From positions 296,609,756 through 296,673,755 of the forward strand of contig CM077115.1 in the NCBI GenBank assembly GCA_039619475.1: DNA of 64,000 nt, written 5' to 3'. The stretch is from Icerya purchasi. Lineage: Eukaryota; Arthropoda; Insecta; Hemiptera; Monophlebidae. A program made the position numbers and the translations under genes. The notes beneath the pieces were generated by a model. That model worked only from the letters and a program-made list of their open reading frames with translations, had not been told where the DNA came from and ran no database searches. How positions within the stretch are numbered: position 1 is the stretch's first letter; each line of letters opens with the position of its first letter. Positions 20,521-35,500 of the stretch are shown here, one piece after another.

Positions 20521-23500
20521 CTATATTGATGAAATTAGAAATACAATAAAATTAAGCATATCGTTCACGTTATATATATATATATATATTAATTACAACG
20601 TAATTCTTAGGCTACCCCCCATTCGAAAAAATGTCCCAATTTTATGTAACGCTAAATGTCCCAAAAAAATGTCCCAGAAAAATGTCCCAATTTTATGTAA
20701 CGCTAAATGTCCCAAAAAAATGTCCCAATTTTATGTAACGTTTGTTATATTTTGTAGGATTTTTGTTATTGTTATTTAAAAAATGTCACAATTTTATGTA
20801 ATGAAATATGTAACGAAAAAATGTCTTAATTTTATATAACGGAAGGTAAATGTTAGAATAGGATTTTTGTGGTTATGTTATTTTTTGTGTGTGTTGATGA
20901 AAGTAAGAGTTACGTTGTAAATTTTGATCATTTTATATGAAGTATAGAAGAGAAAGAGACAGGAATGAAAGCAGGAGGGGTCAAGGGGTACAGCCCCTTG
21001 CGAGGCCAAAGTGGCCGAGTTTATATATATATATATATAGTACTGCAGTGTATGAAAAGGAAGCTCAGTTAAAAATGTATGAAATTCTAAAATTTTTCAG
21101 ATATTTAAATGGGTGTTTAATTTTAAATTAAAATCGGCATTTTTTACCAGTTTTTTTTTTTTATTAATTTGTTTATGGGAGGATCCATTAGGGACACACC
21201 TAGAGTTAAGAAGAGAAGATTGAGTCATCAGTTAAATTTTGATTAGGTATTAGGTATTGGCAATATATAGAAGAATCAATAGCCGAAATAGTGGGTAGAG
21301 AAAGGAAAGGCAGAATATAAGAGAAGTAATGGGGAGCAGGAAGTCTGTGTTTTATTAAACAAAAATACAGAACACAAAATTCAACAAAAAAGTAAAAATG
21401 TTGAAAAAAACATGATCAGCATCGAAGACAATTGTTCCATTTTGACAAAGAGAGCAATATGAAAAGGAAGCCGGAAAAGATGAAAACAAGAAGAAGATAC
21501 AAAAACATGGTTAAAAGGTAGGCAAATAATAGAAAAAGTGGCAGAACAGCGAATAAAAGAAAAATGGAAGATATTAGTAGAAACGTAATAGTTGATACAC
21601 GTGTTCCGCTGTGTTAAGAGTAGAAAGGAACGTATATTTAGCTAAGTACAGAGGTGCACAGTATATGTATAAACATAAAATGCGTTCCAGTTCGAAAGAG
21701 ACTTTACCGCATTACATTAGCGATAAAAAAAAAAAAGTAGAACGCTTACACAGTGTTAACGAAAATATAAATACTATACAAAAAACAAAGGGCAAAAAGT
21801 ATAACAAAAAAACCCAAAATAATGAAAATTACAGCCAATTTATACCATTAAAAACAGTACTTAATAGTTTATCGTTATCACTGACTAAATTGTGTTTAAT
21901 CCAACGATGCTTAAATGTACATCCGGGCTAGCTGCTCGGAATTGTAATCACCTATATTCCTGATAAGCATATTATTATGGTAGGAGCAGCGATGAAAATT
22001 TTTTTTTGTTGTTTTAATTATAAAATCTTTTACATAGGGGCAACTGCAACTAATTACGCGCATTATAAGTTTTAGTTCAGCGGGGAACGTTTAAAATACA
22101 CCGACAACACACCTACTTTGTAGTAATTTAAATTAATTAAAATTGGGATTTGAAATCGAGCGCCAAACTGGAACTGAATAAGCCAATATTGGTCTAATAA
22201 TGCTTTTCGAGATAATGAGCTTGTTTATAAAGTTTAAGTAAGATCTTCAATTAATAATTGGCTACAAGGCTGCAATAGCTCTATTTGTTTTCGCTTCAGC
22301 GTGTTTTAAGTGTTCCTTAAAAGATAATCTCTTATCTAGAATTACACCTAGATATCGAACATGATCAGCTAGTCCTGGTGCCTTTAACATTCAGTTGCAT
22401 TGGAACGATGGGGTATCTACGAGTGGATAGTATAGCTTCTGTTTTAGTTGGATTAATTTCAATTTTACATTTTTCCAAAAATTTTAAAACCCGAAAACTG
22501 TGAAGCTGTAGACGATTATAAATGGTAGACGTTCTGTACGAGCTACAGTATATAGCCGTATCATCAGCATATAAAGCTAAACTCGTATGTTGCAACTTAG
22601 GGAGATCGGACAAGTAGACTGAAAAGAGAAAAGACCCCAGCACACTACCTTGAGGAACTCCTGCGACGGCAGTTTTGGTCATTGATTTATCATCTTGTAA
22701 AGCAACGTAAAAAGTTCTATTGTGTAAGTAACTTCTAATTAATTTGATTAGATATTTCGGAAAATTATATTTTAACATTTTGTAAATCAGCCCGTCGTGC
22801 CAGGTCGTGTTAAATGCTTTTGCAATGTCAAATAGAATTAATCCAATGTGTTTGTTTATATTAAAGTTACGCGTGACATGATCAGTGATCCTAGCAACTT
22901 GATGCGTAGTAGAATAACCTGGTCTGAAACCAAATTTCTCTATTAGAAGTATGTTATTACTATCGGCGAAATTACGAAGCCTATGTAGCATAACTTTTTC
23001 CGCTATTTTGCTTAAATTGCTAAGTAAAATAATGGGTCGTATATTATTCACTTGGGAAGAGTCTTTGCCTGGTTTAGATAGCGCAATGATTTTGGCTACT
23101 TTCCAGAACTTTGGAAAATAGCCGAACCACATTGTAGCATTAATTATGTGCGTTAACTCTAGTACCCCCTTCTGAGGAATCTTATTTAAGATTTTTTCCG
23201 GGATATTATCATTACCACAAGAAATTTTTGCTTCAGATTTCTGGAGGTACATTAATATTTCAGCAGACGAAGCAGGACAAAACTCAGAATGGGAAATAGG
23301 AGAACATGTAATGCCATTGAAAGCAGAATTAGTTAATAAACATTTTACTAGTAACTAAATTATTTTGATATGTAGACACTTTATGAATAATTTGAGTAAT
23401 ACTCGGCTAACAACTCCGTTTTTGATCGATCCTTATAGACATACGTGTTAAGATCAGAATCAAATAGCGGTGTAATCACACTCTATATAACTCTTACTAT

Positions 23501-26500
23501 GTTGTGTTCGTTTTCGCGTGTATCGTTGTTAATTTGCTATTCTTCTCTGCCGACGTGATTACAGTCATTCTCTTTCTAATTGGTGAGTAACAAATATTCT
23601 CTTTATTACCGATAATGTTACCGCCATTATTGCTACCGGGCCGCCGATCGGGAAGACCGGTCGACGCTTTCTATGCGTTTTCAATGGTGAGCGATACACG
23701 CGAATCGCTGCCGCTTATCAGTGCTGACAGCAGACTGATAACAAATAATCAACCGAACGTAATCAAACGAAGCACTGATGCATCTTCGAAGTACACACCA
23801 ACTCGTTTATATTCTAACGTGGCAAAGCCGATACCGAAAAAAGACCAATCCGTAACTTTCTCTGCAATCGAAAATACCAAATTACAGAAATACATAATCG
23901 CCTTTGGCAATATGAAAAAAATGCTGTCCGTCTCAAGTATCTCAAAAAACCGTATTTGTATCTACTTAGATTCCGTAAAAACATTTGATACATTTATCTG
24001 CACCCACAAAGGTATACAATTGAATAACCAATTCATACCGGCGGTCAAGTTCGCTAAACCACCAAAAAAACTAACCCTATCAAATCTCCACACAACCATT
24101 CCAGACAAAATAATTCTCGACGCCTTGCTCGCTAACGGCATTACACCCCCGTGTCACCCTTAATAACCATGCGCCTAAGAGTTAATGAGGATGAAGAATA
24201 TTCTCACATGCTGAGCTTCAGAAAACTGATTCGTGCACGTACCGGACCCACTTGATTAATAAGTCACGATAATGAAACCTTCCGTATATACATATATATA
24301 TATATTTGTAACAAGCGACGAACTTACATACTACAGCTGTAAAAATGAAGGTCATATTTCAGCAGAGTGTGAATTACATAAAGATAAAAATAAAAGCTGT
24401 CCATGACATATATAACTTAAACAAATACCAGGACACCCGACTACCAACACCTGAAGTAACCGGTGAAATTCCCACAAAAGAATTTACTGACGATGTACAA
24501 GGTATTATCAAAATGACAGACGAAAATCGTAATTCTGCAACCGGATAATCGTTTAATTAATATTAGATTAATGAAATTTAAAAAAAGGTTTATTGCAAGA
24601 TATGTCACAAGCTAACATCGAAACTAACACAGACACAGATACAGAATTGGATGAATCCGATTATTCGGCCATGTCAACTTAATTGCTTTAAATAGGTTGG
24701 GACAAAATCAATTCTAACAACAATTTGCCACTAACTATAATGGAACAAAAACATATAAATGCAAGAAAGTAAATTTATTTTGTGGAATTGCAATGGCATA
24801 TATTTACACTATCAAGATCTTAAACTTATACTATCAGAATATAATCCGTCTGTCATTTTTATTTAAGAAAATCATCTTAAAAGCAACCAAATTTTTGTAT
24901 CCCTCATTATAAAATAGCTTACACTACAGTGTGTACATGACTATACACATAGCCGGCATATTAATAGCGGTTAAATCAAAATTTCATTATGAAACAGTCG
25001 TATTAAGCACTGGGCTACTAGGGCTAGCAGTTAAAGTTTACTTTAAACAACTAATTACAATATGCACTGTGTATTTTACAGAGATAATTAGTATGGAACA
25101 TTTCTTTTCATTGATAAAGCATCTGCCTAAACCGTTCATTGTATTAGGAGATCTGAACGCGCACAGCCCTATGTGATCAAGCAAAAAGTCAAATTCAAGA
25201 GGTAGGATCATAGAAAATGCAATAAACACGTTTAACCTTACATCGCTTAACTTAACAGAGCCAACTCATTATAACTTTTCTTATCGAACATGATCTAATA
25301 TTGATTTAGCCTTGTGCTCCCCTCAATTGAGCAATAAAATACAATTTCATGTACATCGTGACCTCGGTGAAAACGATCACTTTCCGGTTATTATAAAAAA
25401 CCAGTTACACTACCACTTATGCTGGAAATGATGTGAATTTACTGGCGAAGTACAAAAGAACTAACTGGTTAAATTACAAAGCTCAGTGTTCGTTACCGTC
25501 GAATACCACTACATTAGATAATATTGACAGCAATGTGCAGACGTTTACAAACGCACTCATCGAGCATGCAAAAATATGCTCACCACCTAATAAAACTATT
25601 ATAAAAACTGATAGCATAAAAGTTCCTTGGTGGTCGAAATACTGTACAACTGAAATCAGAAATAGACGGAACGCGTTAAAGTCGAACCTGAACATGGGAA
25701 ACCATTTGAATTTTAGAAGATTACGCGCAAGGGACCGGTATATTCTTAAACAAGCAAAATTAAACTGTTGGAAAAGCTCAACGTCATACTTTATACCAAC
25801 ATGTATAAAAATCGGTAGTAAAATATACGGTAATATTGACGAAATAAACGCTTTGTTTGTAGAATTTTTTACATTGTCAACTACAGATGGAAACTAGTCC
25901 GTAAACAATACGGAGTTACCCCCAATGCTAGTAGAAATGCTACTTTTGATCTTAATTTTACCAGCAATAACCGGGAACCGTACAATCAATCTATTACAAT
26001 GAATGGACTGTGCACGGCCATTAAACGTACTAAACCGAAAGCAGTTAATTCGGATAATTTTCATATTTATCTTTTAAAATACGCGTCTGCCTTTATATTA
26101 GAAACTCTGCTCGTAATTTTTAATAGAATATGGTTCCCAGGCAATCTTCCATTACAATGAAAAAATGCCATTATAATCCCATTACTCGAGGTAAATAAGA
26201 ATCCAATGGTTCTCGATAGTTACAGGCCCAGTATCTCTTACATCAGTTCTATGTAAAGTGTTAGAAAAAACTATCACCGATAGAGACTACTTTGGGAAAT
26301 TTAAACACGTAGTTTATTTATAAATATTCAATATGGATTTCGATCAAGACGATCTACCATTGATCAGATTCTTGCGTTACACAGTGCTCCATAAGTAAAG
26401 CATTCTCAAACAAGCATCACTTACTAGCCTTTCTTTTTTTTTTTTTTTTTTGATTTCAAGAAAGCATTTGACAACATATGGAGATACAAAATTCTTTTAA

Positions 26501-29500
26501 CCTTACACTCACTTCAAAGGTAACCTTTGTGTGTTTATTGCGAACTTTCTCTCTGATTGCCGCTTTCAAGTGAGATTGGGATCTGTTCTGTCTGATCCTT
26601 TTAACTGCAATGGTCATTACAGTACGTGGGCCAGGCTGAGGAGGCTACTTCATATTCTACCTAGTAAATTGTTAGCTCTGAGAAACCTAAGAAGAATTTT
26701 TACACGCGTTGGGTCATTTGAGAGGATAGTTGAAAGTGTAACACCGGCAAACGTGGAGCGGGCGAACGTCACACATTTTTACAACAGTTATTCTACCGAA
26801 GAGTAGGAAGGAGCGGAACGGAAAGAACATGTGTGTGGAGGAAGTGAGTTATGTTTGGCGCCGATCTGTGGGTTACTGTGTCTAAGAGGGATAAGTCTAT
26901 CCTTATAGGGATGCTTTCCCACGGAGGAAGTTTGTAACAAGGAGTGACGAAATTTGGTACTTGCGCACCACTATCAACAATTTGTTGTACTAAGTTAGGA
27001 ATTGGGTTATTGAGGAAAGACGGAGACGGAATATTTGCAGTGTTAGGGGAAGAAGTAATTTCGTAATGATGAAGGTACTCGCGATGGCCTAATTGCTAGA
27101 ACGCTTAACTTCCGTTACGGAGGCCACGGGTTCGATCTCGAGCGACGACAGAACTTATTACAAGAATTAAATAAATAATCGCTAATAATCACGTGGAAGG
27201 CAATGGTAAACCACCACGTACAACATCATATGCGCGCTAGGTCAGTACAGAGCAGACACACACGGAACTGCACTAGTAGCGCGATAACAAGCGGCTACTA
27301 TCAGTTCCGAATGTAGTCTTGCGTGTGTACACCTGCGTTGCATATAATAATCGCCTAGTACACTATGTCTGTGTCTGTACAATAGGTAGTCGCCGACGCT
27401 CAGAAACTGAGTATGGCACTATAAAGAAGAAGAAGAAGGTACCAGAGGATTAAATCGCGCGCAGTAATATAAGAACGGATCGGAGAGAATGGGAGTATGC
27501 CAATAAGGAAACAAGCACTCGCTGAAGATTAAGAATTAAGCGGATGGAAATGTGACGAATAGACACAAATGTACTAAGTAACGATTGATTTGCCGTGGAA
27601 CACACTTAGCATCGGTAAGATAATCCGGAAAGGATTAGGGTTTTATAAATATTAACCAGCAGCTTGGAATCAGTATTGAATTTAGGACTAAATAAGTATT
27701 TTATAATGGAGAGATGCTATACGCATTGTTTTTTAAGTTTGGAAATATGAGGAAACCAGTACACAGGGAGGAATTAAACACTAAACTTAGGAATTTAACG
27801 GAGCTCGAGAAAGGAAGAGGAGAGAGCTATTACCTGGTTACCTCTATGAAGACGACGCCTGTGCAAATTAAAACAAGAAGTTTCGGAAGTGGAGAAGTTT
27901 AGCCCATTGCGTGTACAGTCCAGGTATGTAATTTATCTATTGTCGATCAAAGGGAATTGGATGGGAGGTTGAATGGGAGCGATATGTTTAAGTCATCAAT
28001 AAATAAACGGTCTGTTACCGGTGGCCTAATACAGCAGGGGAAATGTCATTAATAAATAGGATAAGCAATGTCACGCTCAGGGCGAATCCCTGGGGGATTT
28101 CATTCTCAATAAGAACAGGAAAGGACATCACAGAGTTCACTTTAACTTGTATTACTCTGTTAGATAAGAAATGTAGGATGAAATTACTCATTTTACCGTT
28201 TATTCCGGCATTTTTCAATTTAAGTAGCAAGCTGTACCGTCATATGCGATCAAACGCTTTTTCAATTTCAAAAAATATCGCGTATTGACATCATTACCTC
28301 GGGCATGAACAATTTGCCTTTGAAGGCGAATAAGATGAAACAAAGTAGATTTACGTGTACGGCCCCCAGCTTGTATGGAGGAAATTACGTTGTTTGCTTC
28401 GAGATAAAATAGGAGCTGTCTATTAACTATTTTCTCTATTACCTTTGACAGTGCACTAATTTTAGGGAAGTCGGACGGAAACAAGAGGGATCAACGTTAG
28501 CCTTCGGAATAGGATCTACAACTGCGGTTTTCCAAGCTGGTAGCATATCGCTAGATGTGGAGAAGAAAATCTTTAGCCGGGTTAGGAAAATTGTTTTCTT
28601 ATTTAAATGTTAAAAATGGAATTGAAATTTTAATCGATGAAATTTCATCCGCATATTGCAAAAATTTTGATTTTTTCTTAATTAATATTCGGAAAGTTCT
28701 TGGCAAAAGCTTTTATATTTACTAAGCATCCTAATTGCTTTACAATAATAATAATAGCTACCAAATTTAAAAAAAAAAAAAACGCGCTCTTAATCATAAC
28801 ATATAAATCAGGTATACCTTATGAATAATTGTCGCCGCTAACCAGGGCGCACCAACACCAACTAAAACGTTGACCGCTATCGAACCGCTAATATGAATTA
28901 AAGCTCCGTCAGCATGTTTTTCTTCACATACAACCATTTTAGCGCCCAATATATCAGGCAATGACGTACCCAAAGCTACTATTGTTATTGCTGAAACCGA
29001 TAGGTTTTACGTAAAATTATTTTATATCGATCGTGCTGCTTACTACAATGCTATAAAAACTTTGGCTTAGAACTGTTACATTTAAAGTGCGATCGCTATA
29101 TATCACCCATAATTTGAAAATAATATAAATATTTATTCTGGTTACTTCACTTTTTTATTCATAAATCAAGAATAATACATTTAATAAATCCAAAAAATTA
29201 TTATCCCCATTTGTAATTTTTGGTTTAAAGTAAAAACTTTTTCGAAAAGATATAAGCAATTTAAAAAAAAGTTCTATTGATTTTGATTATAAAAAACGAA
29301 AATATTTTTGGAGCAAAAGTACACTCCTTTTGAAAAACATGAAAATAATGTGAATTATTTTTAAAGTAATTTTGATGTTTCTTGCCTATGCCGGTTAGCT
29401 GACAGACGGATATCCTGGACCATCGGATGGTTAACTTTCGTATGATCAAGATTAGTGCGTCAGTAAAAATAACTATTTACTGTAAGCGCGTAAGTCATTA

Positions 29501-32500
29501 GCCAGATTGTCAGCCAGGTTTATTGCTGTTAGTCTAACTGATAGCACTGAAAATTCGACTGGTAAAACGTATCTTATGGTTGGGGTGATATCTCGTTGTA
29601 TAACCGAACAACCAGTTCCTTTGACGATTTTTGATGCATCGGTATAAAATTTTTCATATGAGAATCAAGTGAGGCCATTAGTCTATGATAGGGTCTTTGT
29701 TTTGACACCATATTTTTGCCATACACTCTCGTATTATGGGAAAACACCTAGAGAACTTATGACGCTAAACACCATGCAATTCCACATCATTACATCTTTT
29801 TAATGTAGTTTTTTCTATAAGTCATTACTATAGATTATCATTATTTTCACCGCTGAATCTGTTGTTTTCTCTATTGACCGATTACAGCTTATCTTCATTT
29901 TGTACCCCTGCGTCCTCTTTAAATCAACTTCGTTTTCTTCGTGAAAATCGATATCACTTGAATTACGCTTAATGTCAATATATCGATTGAAATAAGACAA
30001 GAGAAAACGATCGTTTTCTATAAAAATGGTTAGTACTGAAAAGAGTTTGATAGTACACGATTGGAAATAGGGTCTATTTAACATATGAAATTAAAATACC
30101 GGTAATGGTATCATCCAATTTGATAAAACATCCAAAATGAGTTGCTAAATCTCCAATTATTGTCGTTAAAATACCAATCAACGCTAGCGACACAAAAAAA
30201 CACAACCATCCGTTAAAGATCCCCGCTGGTGGCACTAAAGCAAATAATACCTAAAACATCATTTACATAAAATGTGTAATCTTAAAAAGATCGTTTTAAC
30301 TGTGTAACAACCTAACCGGTTAAATCTGAAATTAATAATGTAAAGTAAGAAAATTTCTTTGAACGGTAGGCACTTGTTTCAAATAATTCAGTGATATTTC
30401 TTTATCTGAATATTGAACAATTGCATTGTGACTATAACTTTTCGGCAGCGTAAAATATTATAGTATAAATAATTATTCGTTTATAATTAATACAAAATGC
30501 TGTTGTCGATACAAAATATTTTATCTGACATTTTTGTATGAAAAACCTATGAACTAAACTGAAAACTTGTATATATTTTTAAAATAAACTTTAGCAAACC
30601 GATTCTTGTTCACATTAGAGTTATTTGTAGACATTAATTATGTAATATGAAGATATCGGCAACTGGTCCCGTGTCCTGTTATCTACATAGTAAACATTTT
30701 TTATCTAAACTCTGGTGTTTAATAAAACTAACCATAACACCAGGAAGGTCGGTAATTTTAAAGTAGAAATAGACTGCGAATTCAATAATATTTAAATCTG
30801 CTATAAATCATTTAAAAAAAAAAAAAACTGCATAAAATCAGGCGGAATATTATTAAAACAAGTTTAATTTCATTAATGATGAGTAAACTTTCATTTGAAT
30901 GATAAGCAGTGTGCCGGATTAACCACGTAGTATGAGTAGCAATTGCTACGGGCCCCGCGCAGAAGAGGAACCACCCCCGCCTGAGCGTAATTTTTTGAGT
31001 GAAATTTATTAAGTCGTAGCATATTGAATTTATTTGATGTCACTAAAACGTGAAACGTTACACTTTTTCCAACCGAGACAATCCATTGCAGACAATTGTT
31101 AACAGAATATTTCGTTGGCGAAAATGAAACACATAATTTCATAAGGTAAACGCACAAGTTCTACAAAAAGTCGCTCGTATGAATGTACAGAATTTTGATC
31201 GGCCTGATAATTGGCTCTACAAAAAGTCTGACGTGTGCGAGCACTTGGAATTTATCAAATTAACTGCACCAAGCATGCCGGATCGAATTATTTGCGAAAT
31301 TAAGAGATCCAGGTATACTATTCAGTGTCATTATATTCTACTCCAGATATATCGCATGTAGACCAACTGACTCTGATAGTGCGCTATGTTCTACCATCTG
31401 GACTAGTTGAGAGATTTGTTAAGTTTTTAGACATGCAAAACTATACTGCTGAACAACTTGCCCAAAGTTTACTGGATTTCTTAAGTAAGAATGGCATTGA
31501 TATCAAAGACTGTCGTGGACAAAGCTATTGCCAGCAACATGAGCGGAAAATACAGCGGTCTGCAAACACGAATTAAAGGAACAAATAAGTATGCAGAATA
31601 CATTCCCTGTCTTACACATTCATTAAATTTAATTTGCTAAATGCGCTACAGACTGTTGTACAGAAGCATTATTTTTTTTCGATTTTATTAAAAATCTTTA
31701 TAATTTTTTTTTTTTTTTCTGCTTCTACACATCGTTAGGATCTTCTTACGAAAGCTCTTACTTCGAAAAGTTCGATTTTGAAAAGGTTGTCGGGTACTAG
31801 CTGGTCCGTCAGAGCTGATGCTACGAAGGCATTTTTATGTGGTTTTACCACTATCAAGCAAGTGTTGGATGATATTTTCAATAATATAGATCAAAGGGCA
31901 GAGTGTCGTAATCAAGCTTAAGGACTAGTTTTAAAGATGAATAAGTTGAAAACGGCAATAATGACAATTACGTGCAATGTATCCTAGAACGCGTGCAAGC
32001 GACTAGTGCATCGCTGCACTCGTCTAATATAGACCTTAATACAGGGTGGTACGCCCTTTATGAATCATTATACGGATATATTCAAACAATACGATCCACC
32101 AAAGATCTAACAGGCTGTCCTGAATATCAGCAACCGACTTCAGACGACACAAGTGAAACACAAAGTACGACCATTTTAGCGGTTCTAGTACACTTGACGA
32201 ATCTGTTGAAAATGAAACACCTGGTAAACAATTTGAAATTGAGGTGTTTGTTGTCATTATTGATAACACACTAGCTGCTTTAGATAAACGCGTGAAAGCA
32301 TACCAAAAACTTAATAGTGTTTTCGGAATATTTCGACAGTTAAAATCGATTACTACAGAAAAGATTTTGAAAGAACTCCAATAATGGTCACTGCTTATGC
32401 AAATGATTTGAAAGATAGTCTACCCGACAAATTAGTTCAGTTTGCCGAGCTACTGAAAACGGATGTGGATAGTACAATTGACAGTTTAAAAAACGAAGCT

Positions 32501-35500
32501 CTGGAAATTCAATATTATAAATGCCTAATAGAAAATTCCTTAGAATCATGTTTTCCAAATTTAGAAATTGCTCTGCGCATTTATTTGTCTCTCGTGATGA
32601 CTAACTGCAGTGGCGAACGTTAATTTTTGACATTGAAGCGTATAAAAAAATGAATTAAGGTGGAACACGATGAGTCAAGAACGTCTGAATTACTTCTCTT
32701 TGATGAATATATAATATGATTTCCTCAGAGAAATTGATACGAATAGTATTACCTTTAAATTCGCCCACATTAAGTAAGTTACTTTGTAAAATTTAAAAAA
32801 TAATAAAAGTTCATCGTTATTAATCGTCAGTTTTAAAATGTTAGTTTCTTATCAAAATTATTCTAAATTGCCAACTCTGGCTTTTTGTACTTGTCAAAAA
32901 GGCCAACAGGGCCTATTGTAATTTACTTTACCATTAAACATTAACATAATTTGTAACCTATGGATGGAAAATAAACATATTGAGTATTGAATTATTGCTT
33001 TACCATTTTATACTTCAGAACTCAGTAGATCAAGGGCCCCTCGATAGAATTTTCTACGGGCCCCGCGCTTGCTTAATCCGGCACTGATGATAAGTAGCAA
33101 TAAACGGTAATATAGTATGCTTTATTCATCTTTTTTACCATTGACAGTATATTGTGAACAGTGTTAGAGATATTGCACAATTATTTACCGACTGTTCCGC
33201 ATTTACATTACATCGTATAAAAATGTTTTTGTTCACTTTTTGCACAATGATAGTAAATTAAATAGTTCATCATTAATAATATTAGATCAGAAACTAATAA
33301 GAATATTATTAGTAATAATTAAAAAATAAAAAAATTTTATTATACCAAAAAAGGAAATTGTAAAAATTTAAAACAAGTAATCTCTCTAAGTTTACATACA
33401 GTAGAAATTGATTATTGAAGCAAAACCGTAGGGACCTAAAATATATTTCTTATTAAAAGAAATCTCACTCTAAAAGTATTCTTTTATTATACGTAATGAT
33501 GTACGAGAATTTTGTAATATTGTATAAAAATAAAAAAAATTAAAAATGTACTTCGAAAATAGTCAGTAATTTTCATTGCACCCTGTTCATTTTTAAAAAT
33601 TGTTGTTTCAATTGGCCTAAATTGTTTTTAAAAATTCCGCAATTCTAATTTGTGCAAAAAATTTGGCAGATCAATGTTAACATCGAAAAACTTTCCTCAA
33701 CATTTGGCGCAGTTAAATGTATATTGTCATCTTCCGATTTGCTTGTTTCTATCTTATCGTTTTCGTCGTTATTTTCAATTTTGATATTTTCTTGTACACT
33801 TTTCTTGCAATTTCATTATTAATTAAAATAGTATTTGTTGCAATATTTTTATCGACATTAAAAAATACTCGTTTAATCGAACAAATTACCAGGTTATCAG
33901 TCCGATTTTAAGTATAAATTTTGTTTTTGTTGCGTAAAATATTAAATTTTCGTATAAGCGAACTTTACTTAGAACAAAATATCATACAAAGACACCGAAT
34001 TAGTTGCGAACTAAATTCGCATTTTGTATTAACTCTTTTCATATTAAGCGGTTTCCAATATATATTAATAATTATGTCATGCTTAAGCTGAGGCAATATG
34101 AAAATCTTGTAACAAAATCTATTACATTTTTTTATAACATTTATAAGACATTTATTTTATTTAACGAAGAATGACATAGTTAATTGAAACCAAAATCAAT
34201 TCTCTTATAAAAATTATAGAATGCTAGCATATAGAGATCTAGAGGATTTCATAAATTTTATATGCACGTGTGGTACAGTGTGTACATAAAAATCCATTAA
34301 ATGAATATTAGTTTAGTGTGTTCATTATTAAAATATAATTCTGCAGTATGAAATAGGTTGTGAGAATGTTAAAAAGTACTCGACTTGAGTTTTTAGATTC
34401 TTTTTTTATTAAATAATTTATTTATGAGCAGCCTTACTCACAGATTAGAAGAAAATTTGCTAAATCAAAAATTTTGTAACATGTTCCCCTTGAGCAAAAA
34501 CTGTTTTTAATTCCAGTTTATGTTATTGGTTTCATATTGAATTCTGATCGAGAACATTGATTTTAAGTAATTTAAAAAAATATGAAAAAAAAAATTTAGG
34601 TATTTTGTAAAAACTGATTATAATAAAAAGGTTGAATTTATCAATCGATGCGTTTTGGCATAAAACATACATATTTCAATTGTAAACAAAAATTACAAAA
34701 GAAGATTATTTCAAAAAAAAAAAAACTCTTTTCAAAAAATTGTTTATATACATATATCGACAAATTATTATCAAGAAGCTATTGGTACAGCTTTCACCAG
34801 TCGCAGTACATTGGCAACTTGGTTTTATTTTATTTGATAGCATGTTTCTCGTATGATTGAGTATGAACTTATTACTATTAAATAAAATAAACAAAAAAAA
34901 TCGGAATTCGATAAAAATCAGGATTTCGGGCAAAAAATTCATAACCGCACACTATTGAATATTGATTTCAGTTTCTTTTTAAAAAATACATTTAAATTAA
35001 AAATTAAAATTTGCAATTTTGAAACGTCGTACTTTCCACATAAAGGAAATGAAGTGCATAAAGTAGTTAAAAGTTGTCGCGTTTTCTATATCACCTCCGT
35101 TGACATTCATTGCTTGTTTTATTTGCTCTCCCCAGGTTTCACTGTGTATTTTTATGGCGTCCAAATTAGCATTTGTCATTACCAAGAATCGATGTATAAT
35201 TGAATTGAAGTCTGTTAAAATCGAAAAAATATTCATTAAAAATAAAATAAAGTAAAACTTACAATTATATTAAAACACATCTTTTCTTATAATCCACATC
35301 TTCTTGGAAAGTTTATTAATCGTTATATTTTTAATATTAAAAAGAAATAAAATAAAGTATAAGTTACAATTAAAATTTTAAACTGATTTGTTTCGGAATT
35401 CGTAGCATATATTCAAGACTTCCCCACATTTCAGTCTCGTTTTATTGTTCACTGGGTTTAATTTAGTACTGTGAGTTTTCAACCACTTTTTCCTTCTTTA

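Larger units (their letters stand above)
13630..20587. repeat. Tandem duplication, unit 2 (6.96 kb)
   Basis: Second copy of the unit at 7774-13629, longer because of a R2 insertion at 18492-19435 and a 97-bp block at 17409-17505. The unit is bounded on both sides by R1 repeats, so unequal crossing-over between R1 or (TA)n copies is a simple origin. Joined alleles in the assembly would look the same. Confidence 0.92.
23470..26620 (+). mobile_element. Non-LTR retrotransposon (LINE), two-ORF remnant
   Basis: A decayed LINE on the plus strand with ORF1 (23615-24163 and a zinc-knuckle remnant near 24310) followed by ORF2 with endonuclease and the first part of RT (24763-26620). It stops within the RT, so the 3' half is deleted. 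Its 5' end faces that of the LINE fragment at 22240-23335. Family could be I-like or jockey-like; not resolved. Confidence 0.75.

Noticed and set aside
27080..27140. Functional tRNA gene
   Set aside because: A and B boxes are present, but the stems are not properly paired and the element continues into a SINE core and tail.
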